Positions 8,711 through 20,415 are shown, numbered from the stretch's first letter. The stretch: 64,000 nucleotides of DNA from Lumbricus terrestris (GCA_949752735.1 OX457037.1:65915915-65979914); one strand, 5' to 3'. Translations and numbers: made by a program. Notes: generated from the letters alone by a model not told the origin.

Positions 8711-10268
8711 TCATGCTATGATGGTTCGAGTCTTCGAGTAGGTTATTATGGACTCGATGATCCATAGTGGAGGCTGTGCGGGTCCAACCACTCTGGATTT
8801 GTTTCTGGTCCCGTAAAACTCGTCGTATTCCTCCTTGTTGTCTTGTTTCGCGTAATACTTCAGAGTACCTATAGTATAGTTGTTTTTTCTCATTTTGCTC
8901 CAGATTTGAATACACTCGACTTCGTTGTATTTATGCGACCTAGCTGAAAAATCTAGCCACATGTTTAGTCCAACGTCATCTCCTTCTGTAATGTTCCAGA
9001 GGGTGAAACTAGTTGCTAACCAATCGCCTCTATTGTCTGCGCGATCGTCTGACATTAATTTTAACAATGTTTCAGATTCTTGAGTCAACGCGGTAATGTT
9101 TTCACTACAGAAATTCGGTCGATCTGTTCGAATCGTTATGCATTTCTCGATTATTGTGGCTAAAACGTGTGGTTGTGGTTTGTAGTAGTAACACACTCTA
9201 TCATAGAGGACTGTGGATAATATACGGGGCAAGTTGTAAATTACAGAACCGGAATCAACGACTGCGACGTCTTTGTCGCCAAACCTAGATATTTTATAAT
9301 CTTTGAGCGCGTTTTGTACCGAAACTTCACGGCATTCATGATCAAAACACCGCGTAACCTTGTACGGCTGCGAGTCTTTTTTGGCGGATTTGTACTGTAA
9401 CCAATGAACCTTACAAACGTTCGTGTCTATAAAATCGAGATCTACAGTTACGTCGGGTGCTCTCAGATGATTAAACAAGCCCTTAGTTTTAGATTTGACG
9501 TATGGATTTATATAGTCTTGTTGCACGAGATTATCCACAAAGATTTTAGGAAAATGTAGATGAAACCCATGCTTAATGTACTCTACACCATCAACGTTCA
9601 TATTTCTCGGCTGTTTCTCGAGAAGTACGCACGTCAACACCTCTTTAGGTACGGTAAGTCAATCAGCGAATCACAAAGTGCCAATTGATACGCGGAAATT
9701 ATCTGGCGCACTTCTTTGATAGTGTACAACGGGTTACTACCAACAACATCTTTTCTGGCTAGTAGGTCTACATCGACTCTTATCGGCGACTCTAAACCAG
9801 GCGTCTCGGCTACGTATAAAGGCACATCAGATGCAGCACATTTTTGATAGACGTTCCAGAACTGGATTAGATCAGCGCTAACGTCTATTTTTCCGAATGG
9901 TGGGGCTAACAAGACGTGTGTATGATTGCTCAGAGAGTTGGTGCGGCATTTCTCAAAAAGTTTCCCCAGCTTCTCCTTTACGATTTTCATTGGTTCCTTG
10001 GGTATGCTCCTTTCAATCGCTTCAACACATGTATTAATAGCCGATTTTGTTTTATCGAATATTTTTCGTACTCTCGTGGCTGGTAGGCCTACGGGCTCGA
10101 GTATTGGGGATTCAATGATGGAAACAGGAGCGTCGAGTAAGATTGGGGGTGCGCTGTGGGCTTCAATTTTAGCAATCAATTCTGCTTTGCGTAGTGTAGT
10201 GTACCCATGCAGGCCGCTCTGTTTAGCGATTTTTCTCAATTCAATGACAGTTTTTTCGTGTATTCCAT
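8711..10268 (-). pseudogene. Archaeo-eukaryotic primase (D5-type N-terminal part), frameshifted
   Basis: Start placed at the ATG at 10268, preceded by ATATAAA. Its frame is lost after ten codons near a T6 tract (10251-10256) and resumes as a SAP-like module (GLHGYTTLRKAELIAKI). Further on, PIRVDVDL supplies the metal-binding DxD of motif I. A second shift near 9640-9650 moves to the frame ending at 8711. That frame carries HGFHLHFP (motif II), HWLQYKSAKK (motif III) and a PriCT-2-like C-terminal block (CIQIWSKM through YYAKQDN). The gene then ends; no superfamily 3 helicase Walker motif fits in the 72 bp before the integrase. Primases of this type start viral DNA synthesis. Two frameshifts make it inactive as read. 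Confidence 0.6.
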
Positions 10269-10331
10269 TTTATATTGAGCCGGAGTTCCTTTAACCTGTT
10301 ACACGAAAATATTTTTGCTCATTTTTATGGC

Positions 10332-10372
10332 CAGGAAATATATAGGATTGAAAAAATTATCAGGAAGCGTGG
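10332..10372 (+). repeat. 41-bp second copy of integrase chromodomain sequence
   Basis: This segment matches 8516-8556 at 39 of 41 positions in the same orientation; the source is the codon stretch that opens the chromodomain. It lies just beyond the primase promoter, at the point where sequence character changes to host-like. It may be filler copied during end joining, or a remnant of another element copy. Confidence 0.75.
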
Positions 10373-13200
10373 AAATCAGTGGATGAATAATACAGACATA
10401 GTAATCATATGATGATGAGTAGGCCTGCAACCGAAACTTGGAAATCCCTACCAGTTATTACGCCGCAGATCCGCCCACGTTTTCATCTCATGATTATGAG
10501 TGTCTCTTGCGTTGGCGGTTTAACAAGCGTTGTCTCTGTTTCGGAGGCGCATGACCATGAATGTACGTCGCCGGGGACTATAAGACCATTCGTGTGACCA
10601 GGAGGTCGGTCACAGAAAACGAAAATTTAAGACGGTCGCGCTTTCAAAACTTATTTGACTGATGCGTGACATATTTATGCGAATATGGCTGATGAACTTC
10701 AAAATTTCATAGAGAGTCTAGCGAATGAAGGACCCGCGAACATCGGAAGAAAAGAAACGAGATGGCGACGCTTACCGATGATGCTGTTGATTGAAGTGGA
10801 CGATCGCGGGACTGCATGGATTCGAACTGCTGTCGGTGTTTACCTCGCTTCAACAAAACAGGACTTCATCTTGTGAGACTTATTCAACCGAAACTACTTA
10901 TTATCAAATAACTAATTCCTAGTCGTAAACATCGACCGACGAAGTCTGTCTAATTTATGCGGTAGACTTATTATCGCTCGGTAGAAACAAACTTCGACGC
11001 TCGTTGTATGCCAGCTAAAATTATAATAATTTATGAAAATCTTAGCGTCCGTATTTCGATGTGTTTTAGCTGCAACAATGAATACTGCACATGTAAGGCG
11101 TAGGCCTAAGGATGGATGGATGGATGGATGGATGGATGGATGGATGGATGGATGGATAGGTGAATGGGTGTGTTGATGAACGGATCATTATTCCAGTAGA
11201 ACAGAGGGCCTTTTTTGGCTATGGAACGGGATTAATTAAGCGAGACTTCTCGCCGCTGACATCATAAGCGTCTAACAGCGTAGCTCAATATTGCCCGTTG
11301 TTCACTAATTTTTTTCGTCTCTACCGAGATGGATGCAAAACGATATTAGGCCCGCGGGTAGAACTCAATGCAAAGCCAAAATGCATGGATGAAGAGACAG
11401 ATACAGCGAGTCATTGTTCTCATTGGTTGAGCGGAACATGATCCATAATTTAGAACAGCAGGCTACAGTTGCGAGAGACAAAACGCCCGTCTCGTTTGTC
11501 AATCTTGCTACGACAGTTTAATTGTCCCAACTGAGACTTCCTACCTCGAGGCGTCTCTTCATGCAGAACAATTGATAACATTTACTTGAGTCTCGCTCGG
11601 TCAATTTAGTTGGATTATTATTTCAGGTCTCACCCATGGGCGTCGCACTGTGGGGACAACTTAGAACCTGTGCCCCTAAATGAATAAATTGGGGGCACGG
11701 GGTTTACATATCTGGCTATTTTGTGGGCTGTTTTGGTTAAATGCGCGAGATGTGCCTAAGTTTTGGCTCAGTGTGCGAGAGTTTTAGGTATATGCTACCA
11801 TACTTTGGGGTCATATGCGCAATCGGTGCGCAATCGGTGCGCAATCGGGTAGAAAAGTAGGCAAATAGGGGTGAAATGTTTTGGAATAGTCTTAATTACC
11901 CTACTCACCTTTATAAATATTTTAATTTATTTTGAGCACTTCCGGTTGTCAAAAGACAACTCAGTGAGCATGGAAATGTAGCCCCACATTCCCTCTATAG
12001 AATGGCATAATTTGTGTCTCTTCATATTAAAGGGTGGAAAAGTTATAGTCGACAATCTAGGGGGGTATCCACCCCTTCCCTGGTACCTTGGGTATATCGG
12101 GTGTAACTTTTGAACGGTAGGGGGCATCATCAAAAGTTTTAGGTCAAAATGTGTCCCAATGAACCCTCTACAGCTACTATTTTTTTCAAAATTTTATTCC
12201 AGACGGAACGCGTTTAATTCGCGAAAAACCTAGGAAGGGTGGCAACCACCCCCTTTTGGTAGCCCGAGGGTTAAAGTGTTATAACTGCAGTGATTTTCCA
12301 GTCGGATTTAAAATCTAACACGTTTCAGACTTACTTAGACCCACAATTAAGGATATCATGGCTTCATAGAGTTTTCTTTCTAGCATTTTATTCAGCAAAA
12401 AATGTCGATTACCGGTATTTATTAATTCTGATCCATGATATGCAATAATATTTTTATATCAAAAACGAAGAAATAAACTTTTCATAATAGACAAAAATAA
12501 GCTTAGCAATATGCCCTGCAAGTGCAAAAATAGGAGCAAATAGGCTTCGTGATTCTCTAGGATCGTGATCCACACGTGCTCAATTTGGTGTCTCCCTGAT
12601 TTGGGATGAGAGCAGAGAGCAGTATGGAAATTGTAGAATAATAACTGGGGGTCAAACTCTGATCCACGTGGAGTTAGATTGTGAACAGAAAATTTAACTT
12701 CACGTGAGCCAAAGAAAGACTAGCGAGTGTTGAACCATCTCAGACCCAAGGTAATTCTCACGCTGGTTGATGGAGATGTGAGATGTCAGGTCACTACCGG
12801 AACCATGTCCAGCAAATGACAGGAATACACAAGTATGCCTGTGGCAATCATGAGGCTTCTATGAAGCACCGTTTAATTTTAATACACGAACGTGACAGAT
12901 AGACGGGCATACAATAATGTATTATTATTTTCATGCCTATCCTACATAGCATAGCCCCTTCCTTTAATTTGCATTGGAAATCGAATCATCGGAAGGAAAA
13001 TCCTATGCCGATATGATTGGTTTCATGTTCTCAGCTTAAAATGTATTAGACCAGGTCCTATTATTCATTATCGTTCACACGCTCTGGCGTCATCTTGCGA
13101 TTTGATCGTCATTAGTTGAAACGAAAACGTAAGTTAAAGGAGTTTAGTAGGCCTATAGTCTCAGCAGTGTTACAAGCACAGCGGTTGATAGGCATCAGGG
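10373..13200. other. Gene-poor host DNA
   Basis: No convincing gene. A 63-codon ATG frame at 10685-10876 has no recognisable domain. A triple repeat of GTGCGCAATCG lies at about 11824-11850, and GTGCCCC/GGGGGCAC near 11670-11700 could form a hairpin. The rest looks like old non-coding sequence. Confidence 0.6.
11110..11157 (+). repeat. (GGAT)n microsatellite
   Basis: About twelve uninterrupted GGAT units, followed by decayed copies (GGTGAATGGG). Confidence 0.95.
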
Positions 13201-13651
13201 CCGGTGTAAAGGTTTCAAATTACCCCTCCTAAACATTACCCCCCTGCAAATTGTAATTTGCATCAATCATCGCATTTATTGCACTAAAAATATCAGAAAA
13301 ATCATCCCGCTTCTTGTTTTGGTCTGAAGGTTTTCATCTGTCATCCCACTTCGTGGTTTGTTATCAATATTTTCATCTGTAATTAAAATACTAATCGCCG
13401 CTGAAGTTACAATGGAGAAATGGCTTCGAGGTTATTATTTTTTTCGATAACAAAATTGATAACAAATCACGAAGTGGGATGAGGGATGAAATCTTCACAC
13501 CAAAACAAGAAGGGGGATGATTTTTCTGATTTTTTAGTGCAATAAATGCGATGATTGATGCACATATAGTGTCCGGGGGTAATCTGAAACCGGTTAAAAG
13601 TTACCGAGGGGGCAATGTTTAGGAGGAGGTAATTTGAAACCTTTACACCGG
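13201..13651. mobile_element. Palindromic foldback element, copy 1 (CCGG-flanked)
   Basis: Starts with CCGG-TGTAAAGGTTTCAAATTA and ends with the reverse complement. The arms also share GCATCAATCATCGCATTTAT and CATCCCACTTCGTG in inverted form, so most of the element can fold into a long hairpin around a loop of about 95 nt. No coding capacity. Three related copies occur in the window. The right flank aligns with the start of the second 370-bp tandem unit, which lacks the element. Confidence 0.85.
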
Positions 13652-14390
13652 TAAGCACACGACAAGGCAGAAGGTAATCTAGGTATAGACCTTAAACCCG
13701 ACATAACTAATCCAGACGTATCCATTGAAATTTAACCCTATGCACGAGACTAAATAGCAAGGAACATAACTAATCTACACATTCGTTGCACCCGACGATG
13801 CATGACGCTTGCTCTTCCCCTAATATAATAGGTTCTAGCTGAGCGCGCATGCGTGAAAGATATTTATATGCGGTCGTTGCCACCGTGAGGTAAACAGATT
13901 CAGACCTAAAGACGGGCCACAGAGAAATATCGACGGCTGCCTATTGTTCACGCTGTCCAGCTAAAGTCGGCCGTCTATTGTTCACGATGGGAATAGCCGG
14001 TTTACTCCTACCTCGGGCCGGTATGCACATGACAAGGCATAAGGTAATCTAGGTGTAGACCTTAAACCCGACATAACTAATCCAGACGCATCCGCTGGAA
14101 TTTATCCCTATGCATGAGACTAAATAGCAAGGAACATAACTAATCTACACATTCATTGGACCTGACGATGCATGGCGCTTGCCTTTCCCCCAATTCAATA
14201 GGTCATAGCTGAGCGCGCATGCGTGAAAGATATTTATATGCGGTCGTTGCCAGCGTTTCCAGATTAAAACCTGCAGACGGGCCACAGGGAAATATCGACG
14301 GCTGCCTATTGTTCACGCTGTACAGCCAAAGTCGGCCGTCTATAATATTGTTCACAATGGGAATAGCCGGCTAACTCCTACCTCTGAGTT
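13648..14390 (+). repeat. 370-bp tandem duplication (two units)
   Basis: Unit 1 runs 13648-14017 and unit 2 14018-14390, with high identity. Both contain GACATAACTAATCCAGACG, GCGCGCATGCGTGAAAGATA and CGACGGCTGCCTATTGTTCA. Unit 1 begins exactly at the end of the palindromic element. A diverged inverted piece of the same unit lies near 46900-47040. Confidence 0.85.
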
Positions 14391-14646
14391 GGAATAACGT
14401 TATACCTAGTATAACTCGCTAAGCTCGAGTCATGCATACGGAATTAACCCCCTACTCCCGCATAGACGACATTTAAGCCAGATGTAAGAGTTATACCCTC
14501 TTGTGCATACTGGCCGGAGTTGGAATAACGTTATACCTAGTATAACTCGCTAAGCTCGAGCCGTGCATACGGAATAAAACCACTACTCCCGCATAGACGA
14601 TATTTAAGCCCAATGTAAGAGTTATACCCTCTTGTGCATACAGGCC
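14386..14646 (+). repeat. 131-bp tandem duplication (two units)
   Basis: Two units starting at 14386 and 14517, each opening GAGTTGGAATAACGTTATAC and ending near CTCTTGTGCATAC. It directly follows the 370-bp duplication. Confidence 0.9.
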
Positions 14647-14751
14647 CTGCTGCAGTAAAGTGACGACGTTATGCAAGTGTGTTCACAAAACCTACACCTG
14701 TCACAAATAAGGTGAATTACTAATTATATAATTCATCAACATCATTGGGCT

Positions 14752-15212
14752 CAATGCCCGTAAGAGTCCGACGCCACTCTCTGTCTGAGTCTGTCTCGCG
14801 TCATGCTGCCCAGCTTCAACAGGTCCGGTCAGCAGGTCTGCTCCACACCACTAACATCTTGGAACAGTTAGACCGCCTTGTCTGAATGAAGAGAATATTG
14901 GGAGAGAGCCATGAAGGACAACCTGGGTCAATGCCCGTATGTGTCCCACGCTCTCCCCCGACTCTCTCCACCGGTCTGTCTTGACCGGCCTGTGCATGTC
15001 TGCTCCACATCATGACACCTGGTAGCATCTGGGTCGCTCTGTCACTTGTGCTGTGGTTTTTGCGGATTCCAATCGTCTTGGTCTTTTACTGCCAGCGTAT
15101 CGCCACCCATCTGGCAAACCTACCTCCCTTTGTCCGGGCTTAGGACCGGCACATGGAAGTTGTTGGTTCCCTGTGGCGGAGGATGGATGCAGATTAACGT
15201 CGTGCCCAGGAC
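14752..15212 (+). repeat. Dispersed repeat, copy 1 (about 460 bp)
   Basis: Closely matches 54507-54966 in the same orientation. Shared blocks include GTCCGACGCCACTCTCTGTC, GGGTCAATGCCCGTATGTGT and CCGGGCTTAGGACCGGCACA. It looks like a SINE-type or LINE 3'-end repeat, but there is no obvious pol III box or poly-A tail and the family is not recognised. Confidence 0.85.
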
Positions 15213-16798
15213 AAAATTAAACGAAAATTACTAATTAGGTTAGATTAATAATTCATCAATCTTTGTGGGCCCTTGAGGTCGTGGGCCCGTGTTCTTTGCA
15301 CACATTGCACAGTGCACTCATGGTAGCTACGCCACTGAAGCTCCGTCTAGCAATAATAAAAGGTCGTTGCTTAAATAGCTTAAGTGGGCGTCGTAATCAA
15401 CATTTTTATTTTCGTACATACATTTTGCCGAGATCCTTCGCTCTCCGTAGGTCTACGCTCCCGATGCAAATCCGGTGACACCTCCCGTCACTGGGTATAC
15501 GCTTTCGTAATTATGTAGTATTTGGACTCTTTGACAGCACCTAATGACCTAAATAGACATCTAGCGCAATTCATGTGATTCAGCCGTAGTCTGGCTAAAA
15601 TGACTGCAGGCCAGTGGCAGCCGCTGTTCTCTGCCTGGCCAGAGTATTGCCTACATGCCTAGGAGATAAAGCAGAAGGCTGCTACAAAGGGGCTCTATAG
15701 ACTCTAGAGAATGTAAATAATATTATGTACTATCAGAGCCTTCTATTAATAGAAGGCTCTGTGTACTATAATAAGGGAGCTTCAGTTGATGTCTAACTTA
15801 TTTGAAAAAGGTAAGAACCACGCATTTAAGAAGTAGGCTAACAGAAAGGAAGTGGAAATGTATTTTTCGTTATAATCGAGAGAATAGTAACAAGTTGGAC
15901 GCGATGAAATTCGGCATATAGGCCTAAGTCTAAATAAGCTGCTATCATTTCGAGCACATAATTATATATGCACGTTGCCCTGGTTTTTTTTATTACAGCT
16001 CTGTGGTTAAGTAACCGTACCCGATGAGAAAAACAGTTTATCTTACAAGGCATGCCAGGTGTGGATATATGATTGATTGTCTGCAAACTGTGTCAGAAAT
16101 GGCTAAGTTTACACATGGAGTAGGCTACTTTGGGCCGTTTATAAGCAACACAAAAAACTAAGTGAATACAGTTTAATAATAATATTGAAAAATTATTAGC
16201 TATTACTATGAGATGCCGGTGTGACTATTTTGAGTTCACCCACCCATACAATGTTTCCCTAAGCTGACACATAGTCCCTCCAGACATGGGCACCTGCACA
16301 TAGGGGCAAGAGGGGGCCCTTGCCCCCCCCTGGAAAATTGACACCTAATTATACACAACTTTCGAGTTTTTAAAATTTTCATCGCGTTAGACAATTAATT
16401 ATACTAGGCCTAATGATGGACAAAGTGAAACTAAGAAATCTATGTTCAGAAACCTCTATAAAATAAGCATGCTTTTAAATTTCTGCCTTGCATTTTTCAA
16501 GCTCTTGATCAAAACTGTAACCATGACCATTAGGTTCCATTCAAAAACTGACGTCTCGGCTTTTCAAAAGAATTCATGCCCTTACTCATCTGATCGTCGG
16601 ATCTTCCACCTTTCAATCTTAAATGACACCCACTTAACAGCCATTCTGCCCCCTCCGTCCCTCTGACAACCGGACTCAGGCCTCCTTCTCACTACCACTT
16701 GAACAGCCCTTTGACTCGATGAATGAGCTGGTGCCTGTGACTGACTTTCGAGTGCTGCTCTAGAAGTTTAGAAATCACAATTAAAATATAGAAGCGAA
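15213..16798. other. Non-coding stretch
   Basis: No gene recognised. It includes a perfect palindrome at 15734-15761 and a G/C-run segment near 16283-16330. Confidence 0.5.
15734..15761. repeat. Perfect 28-nt palindrome
   Basis: CAGAGCCTTCTATT is followed directly by its exact reverse complement, with no loop. Function unknown. Confidence 0.95.
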
Positions 16799-16990
16799 CC
16801 TAATAATAATAATAATAACAATGACGATTTCTATGGCGCCGTAACACAGCCATGCCGTTACAAGGGTGCCTCACATACTAAACTAAACAGAAGGATAGGC
16901 CTTGAGGAATAAATTAGTCTTGAGTCCAGATTTGAAGGAGTCAACTGAGCCAGCCGCTCGCAGAGCCTAGAACCTATCTAGATGGAGCAA
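16799..16990 (-). mobile_element. SINE/LINE 3' fragment with (TTA)n tail
   Basis: Read on the minus strand the fragment ends ...GGCGCCATAGAAATCGTCAT followed by a run of TTATTATTA. A simple-repeat tail is typical of CR1-like 3' ends and derived SINEs. Left boundary approximate. Confidence 0.5.
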
Positions 16991-17750
16991 TCCAGGAGCA
17001 ATGAGCATGAATGAATAACTGAATGAAAAATAGTTGTCAGTTATCCATGGGCAAGTGAACTTATTGCACCCCTTCAGGAGCCTACTTTTTGACTACTACT
17101 TTCTTATAATTTTTATTTTCGCACTAGAGAAACTATTCGTATTAAAAAATTATAAGAACGTGAAGCTGAGAAGTGCACACTAAAAAGCGATATGAAAAAT
17201 GCCCATACAATGGCATTCATGCTCATAATATTATATAAGTCCTAATTTCCTGATTTGCGTTTTTTGCCGGAATTTCTTTTAGCCGCGACCATCGTGTTTT
17301 GCCCCTCCTGCAAAGATTCCTGCGGGCGCCCATGCCTCCAGAGACTCTGTATTTTGAACAAAATCTCTCCTATTGAAATTATGATATCCCCCTCTATTTC
17401 CTTTCCAAAAACGGCCCTTTATATTTCCAGGATTAAAATGTAGGACCCGTATTTTCATAAGTAAAATAATGACTCTATGTCTAATAGTGGAATTCGACAT
17501 GAAAAATATGAAATAAAATGAAGTAAACGTTTTATGCTAATAAGCCTAATATTGGTGTTATAATTTAGCTTAATTATAACATGCACTACCTGGATGTGGG
17601 GCCGCTTATGTAATTAAAATGCAGCGGATAGATTAGACTACGTAGGCCTTATTAACAACGTGCTCTGACTACAACTAAACAATCACAATCATATAACTGG
17701 TGCTATAGTTGGCAAATGTTTATGAAACGATATGTAGGCTAGCTGTCGTT
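16991..17750. other. Non-coding stretch
   Basis: AT-rich sequence without a supported gene or clear repeat structure. Confidence 0.5.
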
Positions 17751-18110
17751 TGACACTGCGCCCTGACTCAAGCTCCATCCTGTCTTTGTGAGCTTTGTTT
17801 AAAACCCTGCTTTTGTTTCGCTGGACCGCCGTTCGCTGCGCTCAGCTACAAGTGGCGATTTCTTTGTCCTTTTCACGTAGGCCTATTGCGACCATGCAGC
17901 GAAGAACATTCTCGGTGATGGGTTCAGCTATCTGAAATGGCCTCCCGTTGGCCCTTCGCGCGCTTCCCGGGGACACTGCTGACTTTTTTTATCGCCTTCT
18001 TAAGGCTTTTGGTTTTGCCCAAACCTGGGTATAGAGAGCGCCACTGACTAAGATATCTAGATGCGTGACATATAAATTTATATGATTGATTGATTGATTG
18101 ATTAATTGAT
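17751..18110 (+). mobile_element. CR1-like LINE 3' end with (GATT)n tail
   Basis: Contains the sequence encoding the last part of a LINE reverse transcriptase ORF (CTCAGCTACAAGTGGCGATT, CATTCTCGGTGATGGG) with frameshifts. It ends in ATATAAATTTATATGATTGATTGATTG. A related fragment lies at about 23920-24240. Confidence 0.65.
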
Positions 18111-19120
18111 AGGCCCTAGTCAAGTGTTGCTGAAAAACATTCAACATAGCCTAGCATGGTACCATTTCAATAATATAGCTATGTTTTATAAATATGTCTT
18201 GGTATATGATTTTGATAAAAGTAACATTTGCTTTGCGCAATTTAGCTGTAAGTACCGTAAAACCTCTAACTGTTGTAGAATGTGTGGTGAAACCGAATCT
18301 CGATAGGCCTACCGCTTTCAGCAATGTAATATGTGATGATTGTGGTCCTGATGATCAGCGTCTGTCATAAAATTGGTAGGGCTATATATCTGTTTAAAAA
18401 CCAAATCTGTATTTTGTGGCTTCTTATAATATCCACCAATAAGCCTACTCTCTAGGCCTATTCATGTACATCCATGCATTGTCACTGTAGTGAAGTTGGA
18501 AACCAAATAAAAGATTGGGCTGTTAAAGATTTTGGGCATATAATTGTTGTTGCTATTATTCTTATTGTTTCTAGTATTATCGTCACTCACAATATTCCAT
18601 TTTTTAAGCCTAATTACTACTTCAGATAAGAAAATAGTCGAATTTTAGCAGTGTCAATGCAATGCTCAATAGTACGGTGTACTCGAATAACTTCAGGGCC
18701 ATGGCGGCAAAGTAAAGCAGCATGTCAGAAACAAAATTTCTATACCAGAAACTATCCTATAGTTAGAAGTAACAAATTAATATATGCCAAACATGATCCT
18801 TTATCGTCACTATGCCCTAGTAATTAGTACACATCCACAGCGTTTACATCTGATTAGATTTTATTTGGGTTATATCGAGCAGCATGTAATTATGTAGACT
18901 TATGTTCGCAATTTAAATTTGAGAAATTTCAATATCTTTAATTAGTTTTTCACAATTTCTGATTAAACCAGTTATAAGAAAAACGTATCTGTTGTAGGCT
19001 AATGTCACTCCTAACGAATTTTGGTCTACTAATAAAATTGTGTAATTATTTGTGGATTAAGATATAAAAAATGCATAAACAAGATTTTCATGCTAATAAT
19101 GTAGGCTAGTTTACACAAAG
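18111..19120. other. Non-coding stretch
   Basis: AT-rich, no supported gene; likely intergenic or the upstream part of the immunoglobulin gene. Confidence 0.4.
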
Positions 19121-19480
19121 TCAAATAATAATTATTTTCCATTTCCGTTGTTTGTCGTTTTTTAGGTTGTTGAATATTTCTCCATTTATTCTCACCCCTA
19201 TTTCTGTATCTGCCAGCGCTATGTCCATCATTGACTCCAGTATCAGGTTGAATAGGTATGGGGATAGACCGCAGCCTTGTCTTACTCCAACATGTACTCT
19301 GAACCATTCCGTAAGTTCCCCGTCTGCTCTCACTGCTCTTATCGTCTTACTATACAGGTCTTCTAGTAGTTCCACTAGCCACTCTGGTAGTCCGTAGTTC
19401 CTCATCACTCTCCATAGCCCCTGTTGCCAGACGCTGTCGAAAGCCTGTCTGAAGTCTATAAAGTTGTTATATATCACCTT
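19121..19480 (-). pseudogene. LINE reverse transcriptase fragment
   Basis: A 118-residue open frame with DFRQAFDSVWQQGLWRVM (RT motif A region, D of DFRQAFD) and VGVRQGCGLSPYLFNL (motif B). The YxDD block is missing, so only the middle of the RT domain remains. Both ends stop abruptly. It lies just upstream of the first immunoglobulin exon. Confidence 0.85.
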
Positions 19481-19606
19481 GTTATTAACAGTTTTATAAC
19501 AGAAGTTTTGCTTAATTAGCCTGTTTCAGCATCAATCGATGAGAGACAAGTGAAAGCACTATGCAAAAAAACTGTTCAAAGATTGTGGTGCACTGTATAA
19601 TTTCAG

Positions 19607-19909
19607 GTGCAAAATTGAGCGTTATTCCGCGTGACACCGAGGTGAAGATGACTTATTCGACTTACATGAACTGTTCTACGTCTCTTCATGCAAATCTTGT
19701 CCAATGGCGTCATGACAAGAATTATGTTTACACAGGAATAGCTATTCTCGAGCCTTATAATGATGGCAGGTTTTCTGTTGAAATTAACGCCTCTACAGGA
19801 GCCAGCAATTTAGTTATTCGCTCAGTCCGGCCTTCAGATGCTGGGCAATATGAATGCTTAGAAGATGAAGGGTCTGGAGAAAAAAGTTCTGCTGAGTTGA
19901 TTGTTTTAG
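19607..19909 (+). CDS. Immunoglobulin-domain exon 1 (phase 1-1)
   Basis: An exon of 303 bp (101 codons) between an acceptor (TATAATTTCAG) and a donor (GTAAGC). The translation is a V-type immunoglobulin domain: cysteine in YMNCSTSL, tryptophan in VQWRHDKN, and the closing DAGQYECLEDEG. N-glycosylation sites (NCST, NAST) indicate an extracellular protein. The splice phase is 1 at both ends, as for the exons at 27862, 28915 and 29630, which suggests they belong to one receptor gene. No signal-peptide exon was found upstream. Confidence 0.75.
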
Positions 19910-20409
19910 GTAAGCTTACAGTGTCATGTTTAAGAATCTATTTTACTCTGTGTAAAGCCTGCAGCCTATCGATTGCAATATCAGTATAGAGTGCACATCA
20001 TAGCGTGTATAGATTACTTCAAGACAATGTTTAACACAAAAATATAGAGCGAAATCGGTAGGCCTGTTTGCTTCCATTCGTAAGGTAATTATTGTATCTA
20101 TTACTTTAAGAAATTCCATCATAATTACTACCTAGGACGCTAGTCCGATGTAACGTGCTGCTGTAACTTAGTAGTAGGCTAGGGTAACCTAATCTTAGAG
20201 TTTTATCTCTATGGCCATTCTAATTAAATTTGTACCTGCTCTTCCAGGTGTTAGGTAAGTGTGAGAGAAGCAGAGTATGTTCTTAACTGAAAAGCTTGGA
20301 TGAATTTTGATTTAGTCTTTTAACCATTTCTTACAATTATTCATCGTGCTGCCTCTATACCTGTATTAATAATAACATTTATCATAACTTACATGTCGCT
20401 TGCTGTTGG
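19910..20409. other. Intronic stretch
   Basis: No additional exon or repeat recognised. Confidence 0.4.
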
Positions 20410-20415
20410 GTCATT

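Larger units (their letters stand above)
1..10372. mobile_element. Endogenous adenovirus-like/Maverick-type element, left end outside window
   Basis: A contiguous block of viral genes: capsid-type jelly-roll proteins, A32/FtsK-type packaging ATPase, parvovirus-type phospholipase A2, retrovirus-type integrase with chromodomain, and an archaeo-eukaryotic primase. This gene set is the signature of Mavericks/Polintons and adintoviruses. The left end lies before position 1 and no terminal inverted repeat can be paired. The right limit is placed after the last viral-derived sequence at about 10372. AGGCCTA, common in the rest of the window, occurs here only once (about 10085), which fits foreign origin. 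Three in-frame stops and about four frameshifts show it is an old, integrated copy rather than an active virus. PolB, adenain-type protease and helicase are not seen; they may lie upstream or be absent. Confidence 0.85.

Noticed and set aside
10780..10870. Possible minus-strand tRNA (GTTCGAATCC T-loop-like sequence)
   Set aside because: The flanking bases do not pair to form a T stem, and no acceptor or anticodon arm can be drawn.
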